Assembly (NCBI GenBank): GCA_035762175.1
Contig: DASTPP010000279.1
Span: forward strand, 3,554 to 67,553
DNA from: DASTPP01 sp035762175
GTDB taxonomy: Bacteria; Myxococcota_A; Polyangia; Polyangiales; Polyangiaceae
Length of the DNA: 64,000 nt
Direction: 5' to 3'
The notes under the pieces were generated by a model. The model was given only the letters and a program-made list of their open reading frames with translations, was not told the DNA's origin and did not search any database. A program made the translations under genes and the position numbers. Of this stretch, positions 51,088 to 58,120 are shown piece after piece (the stretch's first letter is position 1; every line of letters starts with the position of its first letter).

Positions 51088-52068
51088 TCAGCGGTCGACG
51101 CGAATGTCGAGGCGCGAGCCCGGCGGCGCGTCGTCGCCGCCCGAGCGCGAGGCGATGACGGCGACGCCGGCCACCACGGCCGCGACGCCGACGGCGCCCC
51201 AGAGCCAGGGCGAGGCCCACCAGCGCCGCGACGTCTCGGCGGGCGGCGGCGCCTGCTGCGGGGCCCGGGCCGGCGCGGCCGCAGCTGCCGGCCCCCGGGC
51301 GGCGGCCGGCGGCGGGTAACGGCGGCGCAGCTCGCCCGGCGCCGAGGCCCAGCGCGAGGCGGGCGGCGCGAGCGCGTCGGGCACGAGCGACCAGGTCTCG
51401 AAGCGCCCCGCGCGCGGATCGAAGGGCCGGGCCGAGACCGGGCCGCCCGGCGGGGCGAAGACGACGAGCGCGAGCGCCGCCCCGGCCCGCTGCGAGAGCG
51501 TCGTGAGCACGCTGCGCGAGGGCGCGTCGTCGCCCCGCACCGAGGCCCGCAGCTCGCCGAGCTCGCGCAGCGACGCCGGCGCGGCCGCCCCCGGCGCCTC
51601 GCCCGCGAGCACGCGCGCCACCTCGTCGCGCAGCCCCTTCGGCCGCAGGTAGGCGTCGCGGTAGACGGCGCCCGCGAGCGGCCAGGCCGCTTCGGACGAA
51701 TCGCCCGCCGCGACGATGACGACCCCTTGCGCCTCGCCCGCGGGGGGCGCCAAGGGGGCCGCCGCGCTCGCCGCCGAGGCTGCCGGCGCGCCTTGGGGCG
51801 ATACGGGCGGCGGGGCGGCGGGCGAAGGCCCCGGGGCTGAGGCGGGCGGCGGGGGCAGCGAGGGCGCCGGGGGCGACGTGGGCTGCGAGGGCGCCGGGGC
51901 CGAAGCGGCGCCCCGGGCGGGCCCGGCCGGGGGCGCCGAGGCCGCGGGCGGCGGCGCGCCTTGGGCCGAAGCGGGCGAGGGCCCGCCCGGCGCGAAGGCG
52001 AGCAGCGCGAGGGTACCAGCGGCGAGGGGCGCGCCCGCGCGAAGCGGGCGCCGAACGCGCTCAGTCAC
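51088..52068 (-). CDS. Pro/Ala-rich exported protein with C-terminal membrane helix
   Basis: 326 residues from GTG 52068. A signal-like N-terminus (PLAAGTLALLAFAPGG), about 80 residues of Pro/Ala/Ser low complexity, then a compact domain (GVVIVAAGDSSEAAWPLAGA, GLRDEVARVLAGEAP, LSQRAGAALALVVFAPPGGP, FETWSLVPDAL) and a membrane helix WASPWLWGAVGVAAVVAGVA before a short polar tail. I recognise no family; the middle domain resembles those of other myxobacterial exported proteins with a PEGA-like context. Overlaps the BI-1 gene by eight bases (GTGACTGA), so cotranslated. Confidence 0.65.
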   Translation of the reverse strand: MTERVRRPLRAGAPLAAGTLALLAFAPGGPSPASAQGAPPPAASAPPAGPARGAASAPAPSQPTSPPAPSLPPPPASAPGPSPAAPPPVSPQGAPAASAASAAAPLAPPAGEAQGVVIVAAGDSSEAAWPLAGAVYRDAYLRPKGLRDEVARVLAGEAPGAAAPASLRELGELRASVRGDDAPSRSVLTTLSQRAGAALALVVFAPPGGPVSARPFDPRAGRFETWSLVPDALAPPASRWASAPGELRRRYPPPAAARGPAAAAAPARAPQQAPPPAETSRRWWASPWLWGAVGVAAVVAGVAVIASRSGGDDAPPGSRLDIRVDR

Positions 52069-52810
52069 GCCGGGCGCCGAAGATGCGAAGGAGGGCGAGG
52101 AAGAGGTTCAAGATGTTGAGATAAAGCCCGAGCGCGGCCGGCACCGGCTCGGTCTCGCCGTCGCGGATCATGCGCGAGGTGTCGTAGAGAATGAAGCCGC
52201 CGAAGAGCAGCACCGCGGCGCTGGCGATGGCGAGCGAGAACACGGCGCCGCCGAAGAAGAGGTTGAGCAGGCTGGCGCCGATGACGACGAAGAGGCCCAT
52301 CGTCAAGAAGCCCCGCAAGAACGAGAAGTCGCGCCGGCTGAGCAGGGCGTAGGCGCTCAGCCCGACGAACGAGACGAGCGCGAGCGCGAACGCGTGCAAG
52401 ACGGGCGCGGGCGACAGGGTTCGGCCGCTGCTCGCCGCGAGCTGCGTGAAGTAGACCGCCGGGGCGATGAAGAGGCCCATCAGGCCCGAGAGCGAGAAGA
52501 GCGCGATCACGTTGAGCCCCGGCTTGCGCGCCACCATGCTCGCGCCGAACGTGCCGCCCAGCATGAGCACCAACGCCAAGATGGGGTGCGCGACGAACCA
52601 GCCGACCAGCGGCGGCACCGCGACGCCGGGCGCGAGCACGCGCGGCGTGTCGGCGCCCGCGAAGAGCGCGAGGGCCGCGCCGCCCGCCGAGACGGCGACC
52701 GAGGCGGTCACCAGCAGGTAAACCTTGCGCAAAAACGCGACGTCGAGCCCGGCCACCCGCAAAGGTAGCTGGCCGGACGAATACTCCGAGTTGGGGATCA
52801 TGGGCTGCAT
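52061..52810 (-). CDS. Bax inhibitor-1/YccA family membrane protein
   Basis: 249 residues from ATG 52810 (GGAGG upstream). Seven hydrophobic helices, with features of the BI-1/YccA/LFG superfamily: FLRKVYLLVTASVAVSAGG at the first helix, GLMGLFIAPAVYFTQLA, and the last-loop signature GGFILYDTSRMIRDG, whose Asp is the proposed channel gate. Bacterial members leak Ca2+/H+ or modulate the FtsH protease. The last helix runs LGLYLNILNLFLALLRIFG as in the family. Confidence 0.93.
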   Translation of the reverse strand: MQPMIPNSEYSSGQLPLRVAGLDVAFLRKVYLLVTASVAVSAGGAALALFAGADTPRVLAPGVAVPPLVGWFVAHPILALVLMLGGTFGASMVARKPGLNVIALFSLSGLMGLFIAPAVYFTQLAASSGRTLSPAPVLHAFALALVSFVGLSAYALLSRRDFSFLRGFLTMGLFVVIGASLLNLFFGGAVFSLAIASAAVLLFGGFILYDTSRMIRDGETEPVPAALGLYLNILNLFLALLRIFGARRD

Positions 52811-52845
52811 GGTGCATCCTCCGAGTGCATGACCAGAAGCGGTCT

Positions 52846-52861
52846 TGCAATGAACAGGCCG
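52846..52861 (-). promoter_or_regulatory. Weak -24/-12-like element before the BI-1 gene
   Basis: Minus strand: CGGCCTG-TTCA-TTGCA, perfect -12 box, GG present, other -24 bases poor. Would give a leader of about 25 bases. Confidence 0.3.
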
Positions 52862-53002
52862 CCGCGGGCAAATAGTTCGCCCGCCACGGTAGCCGCGCAA
52901 GGGGCGAAATCGCCCACGCGAGGGGCGCGGCCGTGGGGCGTTGCGCGTCAGGGCCGCACGCCGCCACTTAATCTAAGTCGCGCGGGCGGCGCTACAAGGT
53001 GC

Positions 53003-53815
53003 CTACCGGCTGCCCGCCGGCGCGCTCGGCCTGTCGGCGGGGCCCGACGCCCCTTCGGACGCCTCGGGGGGGTTGGCTTCGCTGCCCGCGACCAGGCGCG
53101 CCGCCGACAGCACCCCGTCGACCAAAGGCACGTCTTGCCCCACGCCCTCGCCGAGCGGACGCCCGAGCGCGAGCCCGAGGGCGACGAGGGCACACACGGC
53201 CGTGACGGCCCACGAGAGGCGCCCGACCCAGGGCGCGCGGATGAGCGGCGCCCGCGCGCCGAGCACGGGCGCGAGCAGCAAGAGCACGACGTCGAGCCGG
53301 CCCGCGCGCAGCCAGCCCGCCCCCGCGACGGCGGCGAGCGCCACCACGACCGCCACGCCGATCGAGAAGCGCCGGGCCCAGGGGCCGACCCCCGGCCGCA
53401 GCGCCGCCCAGGCGGCGAGGCGCCGCCCCGCCACGAGCGCGCCCACAGCGACGGCGAGGCCGAGCACGGCGAAGGTCACGCCGCCGAGGCCGCGGTGGTG
53501 CGTGACCGCCTTGAGCGCGGCGCCGAGGAGGGCGAGCGGCGGCAGCGCGAGCGCGGCGGCCAGCGCGAGCGAGGTGGCGAAGCGCTCGCGGCTCTCGTCG
53601 GGCTCGCGGCAGCGCAGCGCGCCGGCCGCGGCCGCCATCGGCGTGAAGAGCAGGGCGAGCCCCCCGACGACCATCAGCGCGTCGGCCGGGGTCACCTTCG
53701 GCGCGAAGCCGAGCACGGCGACGGCCGCGCCGACGGCCATGCTCAGGCCATACGACGCGGTCGCGTACCAGGCCCGCGGGGGGGGGGCGGCGGCGGAGGG
53801 GGCGGCGGCAGGCAT
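53003..53815 (-). CDS. Hypothetical polytopic membrane protein
   Basis: 270 residues from ATG 53815. Six or seven hydrophobic helices (ATASYGLSMAVGAAVAVLGF, ADALMVVGGLALLFTPMAAA, RFATSLALAAALALPPLALL, GGVTFAVLGLAVAVGALVAG, RRFSIGVAVVVALAAVAGAG, LDVVLLLLAPVLGARAPLIR, LSWAVTAVCALVALGLALG) and a polar Pro/Ser-rich tail. I do not recognise a family and see no charged residues inside helices that would suggest transport. It follows the RNase HII-like gene on the same strand by 78 bases. Confidence 0.65.
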   Translation of the reverse strand: MPAAAPSAAAPPPRAWYATASYGLSMAVGAAVAVLGFAPKVTPADALMVVGGLALLFTPMAAAAGALRCREPDESRERFATSLALAAALALPPLALLGAALKAVTHHRGLGGVTFAVLGLAVAVGALVAGRRLAAWAALRPGVGPWARRFSIGVAVVVALAAVAGAGWLRAGRLDVVLLLLAPVLGARAPLIRAPWVGRLSWAVTAVCALVALGLALGRPLGEGVGQDVPLVDGVLSAARLVAGSEANPPEASEGASGPADRPSAPAGSR

Positions 53816-53893
53816 TCGATCGCCCGAGCGGTTTTCGTCGAGCGGCGCTCGCCTTGTCAACGGCCAAGGCCGCCGAGGCCGCGCGGGGCCCCC

Positions 53894-54799
53894 TCAGGGG
53901 CGCAGAAAGCACTCGTCGGCGATGCCCGCCTGGCGCCTGAGCGCCGCCGTCGCCAGCACGAAGCGGCCGGTGACCGGGTCGCGGTAGCCGCTCGCGTCGG
54001 GCAGGGCCGGGTCGAGGCGGCGGTAGTAGCCCACGATGGTGCCCATCAAGACCTCGCGCACGTACTTGCCCACCATCGACGCGAGCGCCACGAGCGGGTC
54101 GGCGTCGTCGGCGTCGCGCACGAAGGCGATGCGGCCGAGGCCCGCGACGCGGTAGGCGCTCCGCGCGCGCCCCTCTTCTTCGACCTCGACGGCGCGCCCC
54201 GCGAGCGGGCCGAAGCGGCCCCCGTAGGCGTGGATGCCGCCCACCTTGCCGCAGACGATCTCGAGCTCGGCGCCGGCCGCCTCGCGCAGCGCGAGGGCCA
54301 GGCGCTCCATCGCGTGCAGATCGGTCTCGAAGAGCGTACGGCCGAGCCCGCGCTCGGCGTGCAGCCGCTTCGGGCAGACGACGACGCTGCGCGCGACGAG
54401 CCGCCCGAGGCCCCGGGCGGCGAGGCGCTCGAGGTCTTCGCGCACCGCCGCGACGAGCCCGCCTTCGGCCGCGAAGGGCCCGGGCGCCGGCCAGCACTGC
54501 GCCTCGTGGCCGGCCGGGCAGGGCGCGCGCAGCGCCGCGGGCGGGTCGAGCGAGAGCGCCGCGACGAGCGCCGCCGGCGAGGGGGCCGAGGGCACGAGCA
54601 GCCGGGCCCAGGCCTCGCCGAGCGCCACGTCGTGGTGCGCCATCAGCCGCTTCGAGTCGCCGAGCCGCGCGAGCCCCTCGAGGCGCGGGGGCGCGGCGCC
54701 CTCGGCCCGCGCGAGCACACCGGTGACCACGAGCGGGCCGAGCCGCGGCCCGAGCCCGTTCTCGTCGATGCCCGCGCGAAACAAGAACCCTTCGCCCAC
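53894..54799 (-). CDS. Divergent RNase HII-like protein
   Basis: 301 residues from GTG 54799. The start FRAGIDENGLGPRLGPLVVT matches the RNase HII/HIII signature G(I/V)DE.G.GP..GPLVV with both first acidic residues. Next come LGDSKRLMAHHD (family DSKkL) and, near the end, AFVRDADDADPLVALASMVG then KYVREVLMG (family D...IaAASI.AKv.RD). The third acidic residue, in an IDGN-like strand in RNase HII, appears as EIVCGKVGG, so Asp is replaced by Cys or shifted. A segment of about 85 residues (about 68-150, including CPAGHEAQCWP) is inserted after DSKRL. True RNase HII cuts RNA in RNA-DNA hybrids; this one may be inactive or altered. Confidence 0.72.
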   Translation of the reverse strand: MGEGFLFRAGIDENGLGPRLGPLVVTGVLARAEGAAPPRLEGLARLGDSKRLMAHHDVALGEAWARLLVPSAPSPAALVAALSLDPPAALRAPCPAGHEAQCWPAPGPFAAEGGLVAAVREDLERLAARGLGRLVARSVVVCPKRLHAERGLGRTLFETDLHAMERLALALREAAGAELEIVCGKVGGIHAYGGRFGPLAGRAVEVEEEGRARSAYRVAGLGRIAFVRDADDADPLVALASMVGKYVREVLMGTIVGYYRRLDPALPDASGYRDPVTGRFVLATAALRRQAGIADECFLRP

Positions 54800-54953
54800 G
54801 GCCCGACGCCATGACGCGGCCGGACGCGCGACGCAAGGCGTAGGGGCGCGCGGGCCGATTGCTGGGCGCGCGCCGCTTGACTAAAGGGTTGAGCCCGGCC
54901 GCGAGCGCGCCCGAGCGCGCGCCCGGCCCCCCCCAGCCGCGAGGGCCACGATC

Positions 54954-56363
54954 ATGATGCAAGGTGCCAAAGCGACCATTCTCGAGGCGGTGGGCAGCAC
55001 GCCCATCGTCCGGCTGAACCGCGTGACGGCGGGCCTGAAGGCCGAGGTCTACGTCAAGTGCGAGTACTTGAACCCGGGCGGCTCGCACAAAGACCGCATG
55101 GCCGCGTCCATCGTGCGCCACGCCGAAGCCGAGGGGCTCAAGCCGGGCGGCACCATCATCGAGGCGACCAGCGGCAACACCGGCGCCTCGCTGGCGCTCA
55201 TCGCCGCGGTGCGCGGCTACAAGACCGTCTTCGTCATGCCCGACAAGATGTCGCACGAGAAGATCGCGTACCTGCGCGCCTTCGGCTCGCGCGTCGTCGT
55301 CTGCCCCACGGCCGTCGAGCCCGACGACCCGCGCAGCTACTACCAGGTCGCCAAGCGCCTCGCCCACGAGACGCCCAACTCGTACTACGCGAACCAGTAC
55401 CACAACCAGGCCAACCCCGAGGGCCACTACCTCTCGACCGGGCCCGAGATCTGGCTGCAGACCGGCGGCGACGTCGACGCCTTCGTCGCCGGCATGGGCA
55501 CCGGCGGCACGCTGAGCGGCGCCGGGCGCTACCTCAAAGAGAAGAAGCCCGGCATGCAGATCGTCGGCGTCGACCCGGTCGGCTCGCTCTACTACGACTT
55601 CGTCAAGACCGGCCGCATCACCAAGCCCTTCACCTACAAGGTCGAGGGCATCGGCGAAGACTTCTTCCCGTCGACGATGAACCTGAAGATCTTGGACGAG
55701 ATCGTGCGCGTCGACGACCGCGAGTGCTTCTTGATGACCCGCTCGCTCGCCCGCGACGAGGGCATCATGGTCGGCGGCTCGGGCGGCGCCGCCGTCGCCG
55801 GCGCGCTCAAGTTCGCCCGCCAGGCCGACCGGCCCATGAAGGTGCTCGTCTTGCTCTGCGACTCGGGCGTCAAGTACATGTCGAAGATCTTCAACGACGA
55901 CTGGATGCGCGAGAACGGCTTCCTCGAAGAGGCCCCCGGCCTCGGCACCGCGCGCGACGTGCTCGGCGTCAAGGCCGCCGAGGTCGTCAGCGCCCGCCCC
56001 GACGAGCGCGTCGGCCACGTCATCGACACGATGAAGCGCCTCGGCATCAGCCAGCTGCCCGTCCTCGAGGGCGGCAAGCTGCGCGGCATCGTCAGCGAGG
56101 TCGACCTCTTGCGCCTGCTCGTCTCGGGCCAGGGCAGCGCCGACTCGACCGTCGGCCAGCTCGCCGAGGGCGACTACGCCACCGTCACGCCCGACACCAA
56201 GATCGAGCTCTTGCAGGGCCTGCTCGGCGACGCGAAGGTGGCCATCGTCGTCGAGCACGAGCGCGTCATCGGCGTCATCACCAAGATCGACCTCATCGAG
56301 TTCCTCGCCCGCGCCCCTCGCGCCGCGCCCGTCGCGCCCGTCGCGCCCGTCGCCAAGCCCTGA
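54954..56363 (+). CDS. cbs: Cystathionine beta-synthase with C-terminal CBS-domain pair
   Basis: 469 residues from ATG 54954 (a second ATG follows at once). PLP-dependent fold-type II domain: GSTPIVRLNRVTAGL, PLP Lys46 in NPGGSHKDRM, phosphate loop GMGTGGTLSGAGRYL, and serine/cysteine-synthase features EATSGNTGASLALIAAVRG. After about residue 340 there are two CBS domains (PDERVGHVIDTMKRLGISQL, VTPDTKIELLQGLLGDAKVA) that bind adenosyl ligands and regulate the enzyme in eukaryotes. It condenses serine and homocysteine in transsulfuration; a cysteine-synthase-like activity is possible. The tail ends in a PVAPVAPVA repeat. Confidence 0.93.
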   Translation: MMQGAKATILEAVGSTPIVRLNRVTAGLKAEVYVKCEYLNPGGSHKDRMAASIVRHAEAEGLKPGGTIIEATSGNTGASLALIAAVRGYKTVFVMPDKMSHEKIAYLRAFGSRVVVCPTAVEPDDPRSYYQVAKRLAHETPNSYYANQYHNQANPEGHYLSTGPEIWLQTGGDVDAFVAGMGTGGTLSGAGRYLKEKKPGMQIVGVDPVGSLYYDFVKTGRITKPFTYKVEGIGEDFFPSTMNLKILDEIVRVDDRECFLMTRSLARDEGIMVGGSGGAAVAGALKFARQADRPMKVLVLLCDSGVKYMSKIFNDDWMRENGFLEEAPGLGTARDVLGVKAAEVVSARPDERVGHVIDTMKRLGISQLPVLEGGKLRGIVSEVDLLRLLVSGQGSADSTVGQLAEGDYATVTPDTKIELLQGLLGDAKVAIVVEHERVIGVITKIDLIEFLARAPRAAPVAPVAPVAKP

Positions 56364-56446
56364 CCCCTGTCGGCCGCACCCACCGCGGCCTGCCGTGGCA
56401 GCGCCGCACCCGCTGCGCCCCTCGCCAAGGCCTGACCCCCGTCAGG
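56352..56446. repeat. Duplicated gene end and stop-codon hairpin
   Basis: About 22 bases around the cbs stop (GCCAAGCCCTGACCCCTGTC, from 56352) recur with few changes at 56424-56444. The second copy forms CCTGAC-CCCC-GTCAGG (56431-56446), whose right arm contains the stop of the convergent lipoprotein gene. Confidence 0.6.
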
Positions 56447-56945
56447 GCACGGGCACGAGGCAACGTTCGATCTCGTCGGCGGTGTAGGCCTTTAGCGCAC
56501 ATTCTAGATCTCGACGCTGAAGGTCACGCGGGCAGCGTCGAAAGCCCGGGCTCGACAGGGCCCGCTCTCGGGCGGCGGCCTGGGCATCAGTGACCGTACC
56601 AGAGCTCGGCTTTGCCCCCTCGCGGTGGAGCAAATGGGCGACGTATCGGTCGAGCAGGGCCAAACACTCGGCCTCGGTCGGTGGGGGGCCTTTGTCGGCG
56701 CAGGCGGCCCCCCCCAGGGCGAGCCCCCAAGCGCCGAGAAGAGGTCTCAGAGCGCGCCCAAGGGCAAGGCGGCCCGTTCGAGGGGCCCGTTGCGCTCGCC
56801 CGAGGGCGTGTGAGCTCGAGCTAGGGGCGTGTGAGTTCGAGGGGCCGAGCGGCTCGGTCTTGGCGCCAAAGGGCGGCGTGTGGGGGAGACACGCCGGGGC
56901 GCCGAGGCCGGAGGGGCCTGGCGGGCGAGCGGCTAGCGGAAGCAC
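56442..56945 (-). CDS. 'TEAEC' lipoprotein, paralogue A
   Basis: Up to 167 residues. The conserved part begins at LGAWGLALGGAACADKGPPP, a lipoprotein signal and lipobox, followed by TEAECLALLDRYVAHLLHRE and a Cys-containing C-terminus (GFRRCPRDLQRRDLECALKA, EIERCLVP). The nearest in-frame start is GTG 56945, which overlaps the end of paralogue B and puts about 70 odd residues before the signal; no closer ATG, GTG or TTG exists, so the true 5' end may be damaged. Related to the next gene by layout and the TEAEC motif. Function unknown. Confidence 0.55.
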   Translation of the reverse strand: MLPLAARPPGPSGLGAPACLPHTPPFGAKTEPLGPSNSHAPSSSSHALGRAQRAPRTGRLALGRALRPLLGAWGLALGGAACADKGPPPTEAECLALLDRYVAHLLHREGAKPSSGTVTDAQAAARERALSSPGFRRCPRDLQRRDLECALKAYTADEIERCLVPVP

Positions 56946-57235
56946 TCGTTTTCGATCTGCTCGTACGACTTGGCCCCGCGGACGCAGGCCATGGCCCCGT
57001 CGGTCAGGGGGCGCCCGAGGCAGCGCTTGCGCAGCGCGGCGCCGCGGGCCTCGCGCGCCTCGGCGGTGCGCTTGGACACGGTCGTGGGGTCGTTGACCTT
57101 TTGGCTGGCGAGCTCAAGTTCGACGACTTTGTTGAAGATCTCGTCGCACTCGGCCTCGGTGGCGGGGTGGCCGCAGCCGGCGAAGGCGCAAGCGGCGGCG
57201 AGCGCGAGGGCGCGGCGGAGGGAGAACGGTCGCAT
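56933..57235 (-). CDS. 'TEAEC' lipoprotein, paralogue B
   Basis: 100 residues from ATG 57235. RRALALAAACAFAGC is a clear lipoprotein signal. The mature part has ATEAECDEIFNKVVELELAS, a basic stretch, and spaced Cys residues (ALRKRCLGRPL, AMACVRGAKSYEQIENECF). Small helical Cys-containing lipoproteins of this kind are common in myxobacteria and have no known function. A -24/-12-like match (AGGCCAC-CCCC-TTGCA, minus strand, 57324-57339) lies about 80 bases upstream but is weak evidence. Confidence 0.72.
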   Translation of the reverse strand: MRPFSLRRALALAAACAFAGCGHPATEAECDEIFNKVVELELASQKVNDPTTVSKRTAEAREARGAALRKRCLGRPLTDGAMACVRGAKSYEQIENECFR

Positions 57236-57322
57236 GATAACGGGCGTTGACGATGGCCCCGCGGGGCGCGATTCGCAAGGGCGGCGCGCGCCCGGGGGGG
57301 CGCGCGCCGGGCGAAAAAGGGG

Positions 57323-58120
57323 GTGCAAGGGGGTGGCCTAACTGATATTGATCGTCCCGTGGCTCGGCCGAGTGCCCACCCGGCACCCGCTCCAAGAAAT
57401 GTCCGGTTGACGGCCGAAGATTATTTGGCCCGCGCCCTGGCCGCCCGCAGCTCGGGCGCGCGCGCCCGGGCGGCCCGGGCGGGGCTGGCCTCGCGCCTGC
57501 TCGCCGACCGCACGACCCAGGCGCTGCTCTTGCGCCAGCTGTCCATCGCCTACTTCGAATCGCGGCGCTTCCGCAAAGCGTACGACGTGGCGCTGCAGGC
57601 GCTCGAGCTGCGCGTGCTCGTCGACGTCGTGCACCAAGACGCCGCGCGCGCCGCGCAGGCGCTCGGCCAGAACGAAGACGCGATCGGGCACCTGCGCCTG
57701 GCCGCGCGCCGGGGCCCGGCCGGCCGCCGCGCCTTCCACTTGTGGACGTTGGGCAGCGCCCTCTTCGTGCTCGGCCGCTTCGGCGAGGCCGCGGGCTACT
57801 TCGACCGCGCCACGCGCTGGGGCACGACCGACCGGCCGCTCTACGCCGCCCAGGCCGCCGTCGCGCGCCTGTGCCGGGGCGAGCGCGTGCCCGGGGCGCC
57901 CGCCCTCTTCGAGCAGCTCGCCGCCTCGCCGACCTCGCAGGGCTACGGCCGCTTCGTGCTCGGTCAACTCGCCTACCATTTGCGCCTGTGGGACGACGCC
58001 CGCCGCTACCTCGAAGCGTTCATCCGCCGCACCGAACAGGGGCGTCCCGGCCTGGCGATCTCGCTCGCGGGCGAGCTCGCCTTCGCCCGCTCGACGCTCA
58101 GCAAGATGCGCGCGAACTGA
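57323..58120 (+). CDS. TPR-like repeat protein
   Basis: 265 residues from GTG 57323 (AAAAAGGGG upstream); GTG 57359 is also possible. From about residue 30 the sequence is a chain of helical pairs of the TPR kind (TQALLLRQLSIAYFESRRFR, AARAAQALGQNEDAIGHLRL, HLWTLGSALFVLGRFGEAAG, LAYHLRLWDDARRYLEAFIR). No signal peptide, so cytosolic. It is coupled by a CTGA overlap to the metallohydrolase gene, suggesting a scaffold or regulatory partner, but the function is not evident. Confidence 0.78.
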   Translation: MQGGGLTDIDRPVARPSAHPAPAPRNVRLTAEDYLARALAARSSGARARAARAGLASRLLADRTTQALLLRQLSIAYFESRRFRKAYDVALQALELRVLVDVVHQDAARAAQALGQNEDAIGHLRLAARRGPAGRRAFHLWTLGSALFVLGRFGEAAGYFDRATRWGTTDRPLYAAQAAVARLCRGERVPGAPALFEQLAASPTSQGYGRFVLGQLAYHLRLWDDARRYLEAFIRRTEQGRPGLAISLAGELAFARSTLSKMRAN

